Below, one piece after another: positions 1 through 9,831 of a stretch of DNA of 64,000 bases (positions within the stretch are counted from its first letter, which is position 1; each line of letters begins with the position of its first letter). The translations under genes were made by a program, and so were the position numbers. The stretch spans positions 1 through 64,000 of the forward strand of contig JARWKL010000046.1 of NCBI GenBank assembly GCA_029961685.1. The letters are read 5' to 3'. The stretch is from Aristolochia californica. Its lineage: Eukaryota; Streptophyta; Magnoliopsida; Piperales; Aristolochiaceae. Below the pieces are notes generated by a model. That model was not told the origin of the DNA and searched no databases. It saw nothing but the letters and a program-made list of their open reading frames with translations.

Positions 1-38
1 TGGTTGAATTTTATAGGAAAGGGACTTGTAACTGATCC

Positions 39-83
39 CAACATGCTTTAAGTGTGGTGGGTGTGCATGCCACAAGCATGTTG
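39..83. repeat. 10-bp perfect inverted repeat (prototype, in every monomer)
   Basis: The left arm CAACATGCTT at 39-48 is the exact reverse complement of the right arm AAGCATGTTG at 74-83, with a 25-nt spacer. Inside it, CATGC-CACAA-GCATG (66-80) can form an alternative 5-bp hairpin, and GTGG with CCAC gives an inner 4-bp stem. The arms are the same in A, B and C, although A, B and C differ in the spacer. The exceptions I noticed are single changes in the right arm at 17893 (unit 13 C) and 21160 (unit 16 A). Cruciform formation or protein binding is possible but not shown. The SphI palindrome GCATGC at 65-70 lies within it. Confidence 0.9.
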
Positions 84-125
84 AGGATGCAAGTGGCCAA
101 AAATTAAGGGGGGGTGGAAATAGTT

Positions 126-131
126 GAATTC
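126..131. other. EcoRI site GAATTC, once per monomer (prototype)
   Basis: GAATTC occurs in the block AGTTGAATTCTCAAGTGG that is identical in A, B and C. I found it in the monomers I checked throughout the array, and no second GAATTC within a monomer was noticed. Expected fragments are therefore near 466 bp. The window gives a natural restriction ladder, useful as a physical test of the array. Confidence 0.85.
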
Positions 132-394
132 TCAAGTGGTTGGATATTAACCAGAGCCAAACAACCCACTTTTTTGCCTATCCTTAAAAATCACAGATAG
201 TCTTTGGAATTATCTCTCTCAACATTTGTGCATCCCATTTTGGATGTTCAAATTTTTTTTTTTTTCAGGAACAAACTTGTGACTCCCATTTTTCCTCGTA
301 AACAAAAAACATATAAGATCACAACAAAATGAAAATTTTAGAGTTCATGTGTGCAAAAAAATTTGAAAACTATAATAATAAATAGAAAATTATA

Positions 395-441
395 TCACGC
401 ACTAAAAATGAACCCCAAAATCCATGTTTGGGAAATTCCAC
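395..441 (+). repeat. Most conserved 47-bp block shared by A, B and C
   Basis: The prototype sequences of A, B and C are identical over this stretch, from TCACGCAC to AAATTCCAC. By comparison, the central part of the monomer (roughly 105-390) holds most of the A/B/C differences. Private changes here are few: 15403, 20097, 32307 and 40718, plus the 1-bp deletion in B of units 31, 32 and 45. It is either the youngest-homogenised part of the monomer or a constrained site; sequence alone cannot decide. Confidence 0.75.
414..432. repeat. 6-bp stem-loop (prototype, in every monomer)
   Basis: CCCAAA at 414-419 pairs with TTTGGG at 427-432 around a 7-nt loop. It lies in the longest block identical in A, B and C (395-441, 47 bp). 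It is seen in all monomers. Unit 30 A has a loop change at 40718. A terminator role is not supported, because no gene lies upstream. Confidence 0.8.
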
Positions 442-465
442 TAGTACAACCCCCTAATAATAGCT

Positions 466-938
466 TGGTGGAATTTTATAGGAAAGGGACTTGTAACTGA
501 TCCCAACATGCTTTAGGTGTGGTGGGTGTGCATGCCACAAGCATGTTGAGGATGCAAGTGGCCAAAAATTGGGGGGGGGGGGGGTAGAAAAAGTTGAATT
601 CTCAAGTGGTTGGATATTTACAAGAGCTCAACAACCCACTTCTTTGCCTATCCTTAAAAATCACAAAGACTCTTTGGAATTATCTCTCCATGCATTTGTG
701 CATCCCCATTTTTGGATTTTCAAAATTTTTGTTTTTTTCAGGTCCAAACTTGTGACTCACATATTTCCTCGTAAACAAAAAAGATATAAGAGCGCAACAA
801 AATGAAAATTTTAGAGTTCATGTGTGCAAAAAAATTTGAAAACTATAATAATGAATAGAAAATTATTTCACGCACTAAAAATGAACCCCAAAATCCATGT
901 TTGGGAAATTCCACTAGTACAACCCCCTAATAATAGCT
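466..938 (+). repeat. Monomer B, prototype copy
   Basis: Second monomer version, with length 459 bp plus the length of its G tract, here G14 at 571-584. B shares its last third (GTGTGCAAAAAAATTTG, then CCACTAGTAC) with A, but its first bases (TGGTGGAATT) with C. It therefore looks like a relative of both neighbours. It alone carries the hypervariable G tract. The reading frames crossing B change start and length with the G count modulo 3, so they reflect tract length and not a protein. It contains the same inverted repeat, EcoRI site and 6-bp stem-loop as A and C. Confidence 0.95.
571..584 (+). repeat. Hypervariable B poly-G tract (prototype, G14)
   Basis: The tract lies between CCAAAAATT and TAGAAAAAG in each B. 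Tract length by unit is: 1:14, 2:13, 3:14, 4:10, 5:14, 6:14, 7:24, 8:17, 9:24, 10:24, 11:14, 12:18, 13:11, 14:13, 15:9, 16:9, 17:16, 18:9, 19:13, 20:13, 21:14, 22:27, 23:19, 24:4+C+11, 25:4+C+12, 26:16, 27:10, 28:absent, 29:11, 30:10, 31:25, 32-36:9, 37:10, 38:12, 39:9, 40:28, 41:9, 42:25, 43:9, 44:9, 45:23, 46:10. All G is on the + strand. Tracts this long can adopt quadruplex structures and are error-prone in sequencing. Confidence 0.93.
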
Positions 939-1404
939 TGGTGGAATTTTATAGGAAAGGGACTTCTAACTGATCCCAACATGCTTTAAGTGTAGTGGGT
1001 GTGCATGCCACAAGCATGTTGAGGAAGCAAGTGGCAAAAAATATGGGGGGGTCGAAAAAGTTGAATTCTCAAGTGGTTGGATATTTACCAGAACCAAACA
1101 ACCCACTTTTTTGCCTATCCTTAAGAATCACAAATACTCTTTGGAATTATCTCTCCCAGCATTTGTGCATCCCCATTTTGGATGTTCAAAAATTTTTTTT
1201 TGTTCAGGTCCAAACTAGTGAGTCCCATTTTTCCTCGTAAACAAAAAAGCTATAAGATCGCAACAAAATGAAAATTATAGAGTTCATCTGTGCAGAAAAA
1301 TTTCAAAACTATAATAGTGAATAGAAAATTATTTCACGCACTAAAAATGAACCCCAAAATCCATGTTTGGGAAATTCCACCTTTACAACCCCCTAATAAT
1401 AGCT
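939..1404 (+). repeat. Monomer C, prototype copy
   Basis: Third monomer version, 466 bp when its G tract is 7 G, and 467 or 468 bp with 8 or 9 G. C is the most distinct of the three at its 3' end (TCTGTGCAGAAAAATTTC and TTCCACCTTTAC). It carries its SpeI site in another place (AAACTAGTGAG) than A and B. A 61-codon minus-strand frame is open in all other complete C copies but is stopped in this one by A to C at 1250. I regard that frame as chance preserved by homogenisation. Junctions are smooth: the C end runs straight into the next A at 1405. Confidence 0.95.
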
Positions 1405-2806
1405 TGGTTGAATTTTATAGGAAAGGGACTTGTAACTGATCCCAACATGCTTTAAGTGTGGTGGGTGTGCATGCCACAAGCATGTTGAGGATGCAAGTGG
1501 CCAAAAATTAAGGGGGGGTGGAAATAGTTGAATTCTCAAGTGGTTGGATATTAACCAGAGCCAAACAACCCACTTTTTTGCCTATCCTTAAAAATCACAG
1601 ATAGTCTTTGGAATTATCTCTCTCAGCATTTGTGCATCCCATTTTGGATGTTCAAATTTTTTTTTTTTCAGGAACAAACTTGTGACTCCCATTTTTCCTC
1701 GTAAACAAAAAACATATAAGATCACAACAAAATGAAAATTTTAGAGTTCATGTGTGCAAAAAAATTTGAAAACTATAATAATAAATAGAAAATTATATCA
1801 CGCACTAAAAATGAACCCCAAAATCCATGTTTGGGAAATTCCACTAGTACAACCCCCTAATAATAGCTTGGTGGAATTTTATAGGAAAGGGACTTGTAAC
1901 TGATCCCAACATGCTTTAGGTGTGGTGGGTGTGCATGCCACAAGCATGTTGAGGATGCAAGTGGCCAAAAATTGGGGGGGGGGGGGTAGAAAAAGTTGAA
2001 TTCTCAAGTGGTTGGATATTTACAAGAGCTCAACAACCCACTTCTTTGCCTATCCTTAAAAATCACAAAGACTCTTTGGAATTATCTCTCCATGCATTTG
2101 TGCATCCCCATTTTTGGATTTTCAAAATTTTTGTTTTTTTCAGGTCCAAACTTGTGACTCACATATTTCCTCGTAAACAAAAAAGATATAAGAGCGCAAC
2201 AAAATGAAAATTTTAGAGTTCATGTGTGCAAAAAAATTTGAAAACTATAATAATGAATAGAAAATTATTTCACGCACTAAAAATGAACCCCAAAATCCAT
2301 GTTTGGGAAATTCCACTAGTACAACCCCCTAATAATAGCTTGGTGGAATTTTATAGGAAAGGGACTTCTAACTGATCCCAACATGCTTTAAGTGTAGTGG
2401 GTGTGCATGCCACAAGCATGTTGAGGAAGCAAGTGGCAAAAAATATGGGGGGGTCGAAAAAGTTGAATTCTCAAGTGGTTGGATATTTACCAGAACCAAA
2501 CAACCCACTTTTTTGCCTATCCTTAAGAATCACAAATACTCTTTGGAATTATCTCTCCCAGCATTTGTGCATCCCCATTTTGGATGTTCAAAAATTTTTT
2601 TTTGTTCAGGTCCAAACTAGTGAGTCCCATTTTTCCTCGTAAACAAAAAAGATATAAGATCGCAACAAAATGAAAATTATAGAGTTCATCTGTGCAGAAA
2701 AATTTCAAAACTATAATAGTGAATAGAAAATTATTTCACGCACTAAAAATGAACCCCAAAATCCATGTTTGGGAAATTCCACCTTTACAACCCCCTAATA
2801 ATAGCT
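1405..2806 (+). repeat. HOR unit 2 (A-B-C, 1402 bp)
   Basis: A 1405-1868 with a T12 tract (shared with unit 5), B 1869-2340 with G13, C 2341-2806 with G7. No private substitution noticed. Confidence 0.97.
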
Positions 2807-4210
2807 TGGTTGAATTTTATAGGAAAGGGACTTGTAACTGATCCCAACATGCTTTAAGTGTGGTGGGTGTGCATGCCACAAGCATGTTGAGGATGCAAGT
2901 GGCCAAAAATTAAGGGGGGGTGGAAATAGTTGAATTCTCAAGTGGTTGGATATTAACCAGAGCCAAACAACCCACTTTTTTGCCTATCCTTAAAAATCAC
3001 AGATAGTCTTTGGAATTATCTCTCTCAACATTTGTGCATCCCATTTTGGATGTTCAAATTTTTTTTTTTTTCAGGAACAAACTTGTGACTCCCATTTTTC
3101 CTCGTAAACAAAAAACATATAAGATCACAACAAAATGAAAATTTTAGAGTTCATGTGTGCAAAAAAATTTGAAAACTATAATAATAAATAGAAAATTATA
3201 TCACGCACTAAAAATGAACCCCAAAATCCATGTTTGGGAAATTCCACTAGTACAACCCCCTAATAATAGCTTGGTGGAATTTTATAGGAAAGGGACTTGT
3301 AACTGATCCCAACATGCTTTAGGTGTGGTGGGTGTGCATGCCACAAGCATGTTGAGGATGCAAGTGGCCAAAAATTGGGGGGGGGGGGGGTAGAAAAAGT
3401 TGAATTCTCAAGTGGTTGGATATTTACAAGAGCTCAACAACCCACTTCTTTGCCTATCCTTAAAAATCACAAAGACTCTTTGGAATTATCTCTCCATGCA
3501 TTTGTGCATCCCCATTTTTGGATTTTCAAAATTTTTGTTTTTTTCAGGTCCAAACTTGTGACTCACATATTTCCTCGTAAACAAAAAAGATATAAGAGCG
3601 CAACAAAATGAAAATTTTAGAGTTCATGTGTGCAAAAAAATTTGAAAACTATAATAATGAATAGAAAATTATTTCACGCACTAAAAATGAACCCCAAAAT
3701 CCATGTTTGGGAAATTCCACTAGTACAACCCCCTAATAATAGCTTGGTGGAATTTTATAGGAAAGGGACTTCTAACTGATCCCAACATGCTTTAAGTGTA
3801 GTGGGTGTGCATGCCACAAGCATGTTGAGGAAGCAAGTGGCAAAAAATATGGGGGGGTCGAAAAAGTTGAATTCTCAAGTGGTTGGATATTTACCAGAAC
3901 CAAACAACCCACTTTTTTGCCTATCCTTAAGAATCACAAATACTCTTTGGAATTATCTCTCCCAGCATTTGTGCATCCCCATTTTGGATGTTCAAAAATT
4001 TTTTTTTGTTCAGGTCCAAACTAGTGAGTCCCATTTTTCCTCGTAAACAAAAAAGATATAAGATCGCAACAAAATGAAAATTATAGAGTTCATCTGTGCA
4101 GAAAAATTTCAAAACTATAATAGTGAATAGAAAATTATTTCACGCACTAAAAATGAACCCCAAAATCCATGTTTGGGAAATTCCACCTTTACAACCCCCT
4201 AATAATAGCT
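2807..4210 (+). repeat. HOR unit 3 (A-B-C, 1404 bp)
   Basis: A 2807-3271, B 3272-3744 with G14, C 3745-4210 with G7. Carries the TCAACATT variant (A at 3028). It equals unit 1 apart from the base at 1250. Confidence 0.97.
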
Positions 4211-5610
4211 TGGTTGAATTTTATAGGAAAGGGACTTGTAACTGATCCCAACATGCTTTAAGTGTGGTGGGTGTGCATGCCACAAGCATGTTGAGGATGC
4301 AAGTGGCCAAAAATTAAGGGGGGGTGGAAATAGTTGAATTCTCAAGTGGTTGGATATTAACCAGAGCCAAACAACCCACTTTTTTGCCTATCCTTAAAAA
4401 TCACAGATAGTCTTTGGAATTATCTCTCTCAGCATTTGTGCATCCCATTTTGGATGTTCAAATTTTTTTTTTTTTCAGGAACAAACTTGTGACTCCCATT
4501 TTTCCTCGTAAACAAAAAACATATAAGATCACAACAAAATGAAAATTTTAGAGTTCATGTGTGCAAAAAAATTTGAAAACTATAATAATAAATAGAAAAT
4601 TATATCACGCACTAAAAATGAACCCCAAAATCCATGTTTGGGAAATTCCACTAGTACAACCCCCTAATAATAGCTTGGTGGAATTTTATAGGAAAGGGAC
4701 TTGTAACTGATCCCAACATGCTTTAGGTGTGGTGGGTGTGCATGCCACAAGCATGTTGAGGATGCAAGTGGCCAAAAATTGGGGGGGGGGTAGAAAAAGT
4801 TGAATTCTCAAGTGGTTGGATATTTACAAGAGCTCAACAACCCACTTCTTTGCCTATCCTTAAAAATCACAAAGACTCTTTGGAATTATCTCTCCATGCA
4901 TTTGTGCATCCCCATTTTTGGATTTTCAAAATTTTTGTTTTTTTCAGGTCCAAACTTGTGACTCACATATTTCCTCGTAAACAAAAAAGATATAAGAGCG
5001 CAACAAAATGAAAATTTTAGAGTTCATGTGTGCAAAAAAATTTGAAAACTATAATAATGAATAGAAAATTATTTCACGCACTAAAAATGAACCCCAAAAT
5101 CCATGTTTGGGAAATTCCACTAGTACAACCCCCTAATAATAGCTTGGTGGAATTTTATAGGAAAGGGACTTCTAACTGATCCCAACATGCTTTAAGTGTA
5201 GTGGGTGTGCATGCCACAAGCATGTTGAGGAAGCAAGTGGCAAAAAATATGGGGGGGTCGAAAAAGTTGAATTCTCAAGTGGTTGGATATTTACCAGAAC
5301 CAAACAACCCACTTTTTTGCCTATCCTTAAGAATCACAAATACTCTTTGGAATTATCTCTCCCAGCATTTGTGCATCCCCATTTTGGATGTTCAAAAATT
5401 TTTTTTTGTTCAGGTCCAAACTAGTGAGTCCCATTTTTCCTCGTAAACAAAAAAGATATAAGATCGCAACAAAATGAAAATTATAGAGTTCATCTGTGCA
5501 GAAAAATTTCAAAACTATAATAGTGAATAGAAAATTATTTCACGCACTAAAAATGAACCCCAAAATCCATGTTTGGGAAATTCCACCTTTACAACCCCCT
5601 AATAATAGCT
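4211..5610 (+). repeat. HOR unit 4 (A-B-C, 1400 bp)
   Basis: A 4211-4675, B 4676-5144 with G10, C 5145-5610 with G7. Its B tract is the shortest among units 1-13. Confidence 0.97.
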
Positions 5611-7013
5611 TGGTTGAATTTTATAGGAAAGGGACTTGTAACTGATCCCAACATGCTTTAAGTGTGGTGGGTGTGCATGCCACAAGCATGTTGAGGATGC
5701 AAGTGGCCAAAAATTAAGGGGGGGTGGAAATAGTTGAATTCTCAAGTGGTTGGATATTAACCAGAGCCAAACAACCCACTTTTTTGCCTATCCTTAAAAA
5801 TCACAGATAGTCTTTGGAATTATCTCTCTCAGCATTTGTGCATCCCATTTTGGATGTTCAAATTTTTTTTTTTTCAGGAACAAACTTGTGACTCCCATTT
5901 TTCCTCGTAAACAAAAAACATATAAGATCACAACAAAATGAAAATTTTAGAGTTCATGTGTGCAAAAAAATTTGAAAACTATAATAATAAATAGAAAATT
6001 ATATCACGCACTAAAAATGAACCCCAAAATCCATGTTTGGGAAATTCCACTAGTACAACCCCCTAATAATAGCTTGGTGGAATTTTATAGGAAAGGGACT
6101 TGTAACTGATCCCAACATGCTTTAGGTGTGGTGGGTGTGCATGCCACAAGCATGTTGAGGATGCAAGTGGCCAAAAATTGGGGGGGGGGGGGGTAGAAAA
6201 AGTTGAATTCTCAAGTGGTTGGATATTTACAAGAGCTCAACAACCCACTTCTTTGCCTATCCTTAAAAATCACAAAGACTCTTTGGAATTATCTCTCCAT
6301 GCATTTGTGCATCCCCATTTTTGGATTTTCAAAATTTTTGTTTTTTTCAGGTCCAAACTTGTGACTCACATATTTCCTCGTAAACAAAAAAGATATAAGA
6401 GCGCAACAAAATGAAAATTTTAGAGTTCATGTGTGCAAAAAAATTTGAAAACTATAATAATGAATAGAAAATTATTTCACGCACTAAAAATGAACCCCAA
6501 AATCCATGTTTGGGAAATTCCACTAGTACAACCCCCTAATAATAGCTTGGTGGAATTTTATAGGAAAGGGACTTCTAACTGATCCCAACATGCTTTAAGT
6601 GTAGTGGGTGTGCATGCCACAAGCATGTTGAGGAAGCAAGTGGCAAAAAATATGGGGGGCTCGAAAAAGTTGAATTCTCAAGTGGTTGGATATTTACCAG
6701 AACCAAACAACCCACTTTTTTGCCTATCCTTAAGAATCACAAATACTCTTTGGAATTATCTCTCCCAGCATTTGTGCATCCCCATTTTGGATGTTCAAAA
6801 ATTTTTTTTTGTTCAGGTCCAAACTAGTGAGTCCCATTTTTCCTCGTAAACAAAAAAGATATAAGATCGCAACAAAATGAAAATTATAGAGTTCATCTGT
6901 GCAGAAAAATTTCAAAACTATAATAGTGAATAGAAAATTATTTCACGCACTAAAAATGAACCCCAAAATCCATGTTTGGGAAATTCCACCTTTACAACCC
7001 CCTAATAATAGCT
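5611..7013 (+). repeat. HOR unit 5 (A-B-C, 1403 bp)
   Basis: A 5611-6074 with T12, B 6075-6547 with G14, C 6548-7013. The C tract has its last G replaced by C at 6660 (G6C), a private change. Confidence 0.97.
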
Positions 7014-8417
7014 TGGTTGAATTTTATAGGAAAGGGACTTGTAACTGATCCCAACATGCTTTAAGTGTGGTGGGTGTGCATGCCACAAGCATGTTGAGGA
7101 TGCAAGTGGCCAAAAATTAAGGGGGGGTGGAAATAGTTGAATTCTCAAGTGGTTGGATATTAACCAGAGCCAAACAACCCACTTTTTTGCCTATCCTTAA
7201 AAATCACAGATAGTCTTTGGAATTATCTCTCTCAACATTTGTGCATCCCATTTTGGATGTTCAAATTTTTTTTTTTTTCAGGAACAAACTTGTGACTCCC
7301 ATTTTTCCTCGTAAACAAAAAACATATAAGATCACAACAAAATGAAAATTTTAGAGTTCATGTGTGCAAAAAAATTTGAAAACTATAATAATAAATAGAA
7401 AATTATATCACGCACTAAAAATGAACCCCAAAATCCATGTTTGGGAAATTCCACTAGTACAACCCCCTAATAATAGCTTGGTGGAATTTTATAGGAAAGG
7501 GACTTGTAACTGATCCCAACATGCTTTAGGTGTGGTGGGTGTGCATGCCACAAGCATGTTGAGGATGCAAGTGGCCAAAAATTGGGGGGGGGGGGGGTAG
7601 AAAAAGTTGAATTCTCAAGTGGTTGGATATTTACAAGAGCTCAACAACCCACTTCTTTGCCTATCCTTAAAAATCACAAAGACTCTTTGGAATTATCTCT
7701 CCATGCATTTGTGCATCCCCATTTTTGGATTTTCAAAATTTTTGTTTTTTTCAGGTCCAAACTTGTGACTCACATATTTCCTCGTAAACAAAAAAGATAT
7801 AAGAGCGCAACAAAATGAAAATTTTAGAGTTCATGTGTGCAAAAAAATTTGAAAACTATAATAATGAATAGAAAATTATTTCACGCACTAAAAATGAACC
7901 CCAAAATCCATGTTTGGGAAATTCCACTAGTACAACCCCCTAATAATAGCTTGGTGGAATTTTATAGGAAAGGGACTTCTAACTGATCCCAACATGCTTT
8001 AAGTGTAGTGGGTGTGCATGCCACAAGCATGTTGAGGAAGCAAGTGGCAAAAAATATGGGGGGGTCGAAAAAGTTGAATTCTCAAGTGGTTGGATATTTA
8101 CCAGAACCAAACAACCCACTTTTTTGCCTATCCTTAAGAATCACAAATACTCTTTGGAATTATCTCTCCCAGCATTTGTGCATCCCCATTTTGGATGTTC
8201 AAAAATTTTTTTTTGTTCAGGTCCAAACTAGTGAGTCCCATTTTTCCTCGTAAACAAAAAAGATATAAGATCGCAACAAAATGAAAATTATAGAGTTCAT
8301 CTGTGCAGAAAAATTTCAAAACTATAATAGTGAATAGAAAATTATTTCACGCACTAAAAATGAACCCCAAAATCCATGTTTGGGAAATTCCACCTTTACA
8401 ACCCCCTAATAATAGCT
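7014..8417 (+). repeat. HOR unit 6 (A-B-C, 1404 bp)
   Basis: A 7014-7478 with the TCAACATT variant (A at 7235), B 7479-7951 with G14, C 7952-8417 with G7. No difference from unit 3 noticed. Confidence 0.97.
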
Positions 8418-9831
8418 TGGTTGAATTTTATAGGAAAGGGACTTGTAACTGATCCCAACATGCTTTAAGTGTGGTGGGTGTGCATGCCACAAGCATGTTG
8501 AGGATGCAAGTGGCCAAAAATTAAGGGGGGGTGGAAATAGTTGAATTCTCAAGTGGTTGGATATTAACCAGAGCCAAACAACCCACTTTTTTGCCTATCC
8601 TTAAAAATCACAGATAGTCTTTGGAATTATCTCTCTCAACATTTGTGCATCCCATTTTGGATGTTCAAATTTTTTTTTTTTTCAGGAACAAACTTGTGAC
8701 TCCCATTTTTCCTCGTAAACAAAAAACATATAAGATCACAACAAAATGAAAATTTTAGAGTTCATGTGTGCAAAAAAATTTGAAAACTATAATAATAAAT
8801 AGAAAATTATATCACGCACTAAAAATGAACCCCAAAATCCATGTTTGGGAAATTCCACTAGTACAACCCCCTAATAATAGCTTGGTGGAATTTTATAGGA
8901 AAGGGACTTGTAACTGATCCCAACATGCTTTAGGTGTGGTGGGTGTGCATGCCACAAGCATGTTGAGGATGCAAGTGGCCAAAAATTGGGGGGGGGGGGG
9001 GGGGGGGGGGGTAGAAAAAGTTGAATTCTCAAGTGGTTGGATATTTACAAGAGCTCAACAACCCACTTCTTTGCCTATCCTTAAAAATCACAAAGACTCT
9101 TTGGAATTATCTCTCCATGCATTTGTGCATCCCCATTTTTGGATTTTCAAAATTTTTGTTTTTTTCAGGTCCAAACTTGTGACTCACATATTTCCTCGTA
9201 AACAAAAAAGATATAAGAGCGCAACAAAATGAAAATTTTAGAGTTCATGTGTGCAAAAAAATTTGAAAACTATAATAATGAATAGAAAATTATTTCACGC
9301 ACTAAAAATGAACCCCAAAATCCATGTTTGGGAAATTCCACTAGTACAACCCCCTAATAATAGCTTGGTGGAATTTTATAGGAAAGGGACTTCTAACTGA
9401 TCCCAACATGCTTTAAGTGTAGTGGGTGTGCATGCCACAAGCATGTTGAGGAAGCAAGTGGCAAAAAATATGGGGGGGTCGAAAAAGTTGAATTCTCAAG
9501 TGGTTGGATATTTACCAGAACCAAACAACCCACTTTTTTGCCTATCCTTAAGAATCACAAATACTCTTTGGAATTATCTCTCCCAGCATTTGTGCATCCC
9601 CATTTTGGATGTTCAAAAATTTTTTTTTGTTCAGGTCCAAACTAGTGAGTCCCATTTTTCCTCGTAAACAAAAAAGATATAAGATCGCAACAAAATGAAA
9701 ATTATAGAGTTCATCTGTGCAGAAAAATTTCAAAACTATAATAGTGAATAGAAAATTATTTCACGCACTAAAAATGAACCCCAAAATCCATGTTTGGGAA
9801 ATTCCACCTTTACAACCCCCTAATAATAGCT
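8418..9831 (+). repeat. HOR unit 7 (A-B-C, 1414 bp)
   Basis: A 8418-8882 with the TCAACATT variant (A at 8639), B 8883-9365 with G24 at 8988-9011, C 9366-9831 with G7. It has the same A variant as unit 6 but a B tract ten bases longer. Confidence 0.97.

Larger units (their letters stand above)
1..465 (+). repeat. Monomer A, prototype copy
   Basis: First of the three monomer versions, 465 bp in nearly all copies. Its landmarks are the inverted repeat at 39-83, AATTAAG7TGG near 104-119, the EcoRI site GAATTC at 126-131, a T13 tract at 253-265, the stem-loop at 414-432 and a SpeI site ACTAGT at 440-445. Its G tract is always 7 G in the copies I read, unlike B and C. The only length changes among A copies are in the T tract: 12 T in units 2 and 5, 14 T in units 26 and 28. 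The A-specific GATCACAAC stands where C has GATCGCAAC, as expected from CpG decay. No coding capacity is seen. Confidence 0.95.
1..1404 (+). repeat. HOR unit 1 (A-B-C, 1404 bp)
   Basis: A 1-465, B 466-938 with G14, C 939-1404 with G7. Private C at 1250 introduces a stop in the minus-strand frame. A at 222 (TCAACATT instead of TCAGCATT) is shared with units 3, 6 and 7. Confidence 0.97.

Noticed and set aside
39..83. CENP-B box within the conserved dyad
   Set aside because: I looked for the TTCG...CGGGA core and found none in the monomer. The dyad arms do not resemble it.
377..382. AATAAA polyadenylation-like signal in A monomers
   Set aside because: AT-rich context makes it likely by chance, and no transcript or gene is indicated.
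414..432. Rho-independent terminator (CCCAAA/TTTGGG stem)
   Set aside because: The stem is short and AT-containing with no following T run, and there is no upstream gene; the context is a eukaryotic satellite.
430..439. GGGAAATTCC, which fits the NF-kappaB consensus, once per monomer
   Set aside because: It is a short near-palindrome inside satellite DNA with no gene nearby. The organism may not have such a factor, and a match of this length by chance is then copied by amplification.
450..462. CCCCCTAATAATA resembling a telomere repeat
   Set aside because: It occurs singly per monomer and never as tandem CCCTAA or CCCTAAA copies.
1..465. Sub-repeat structure within the monomer (GTGCAT words near 64, 228 and 346)
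   Set aside because: The spacings are unequal and the flanks do not align, so the shared words look like coincidence and not like a ~155-bp ancestral unit.
995..1240. Plus-strand frames of 74 or 81 codons in C monomers
   Set aside because: The two protein versions come from G7 and G8 in the C tract reading different frames of the same DNA; with G9 neither is open. They start at GTG and have no recognisable domain.
2523..2708. A 61-codon minus-strand reading frame, intact in every complete C monomer except unit 1
   Set aside because: It exists because the C monomers are nearly identical copies. It lies in AT-rich satellite, crosses a T-rich run, has no recognisable domain, and a single base change (1250) puts a stop in unit 1. 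Conservation without synonymous bias in a homogenised array is not evidence of coding.
8936..9232. Plus-strand frames of 77-99 codons with a glycine run in B monomers
   Set aside because: Start and length follow the poly-G count: the GTG-initiated form is open only when the tract length is a multiple of three, and otherwise a TTG start after the frame change is used. A real gene would not change frame from unit to unit.
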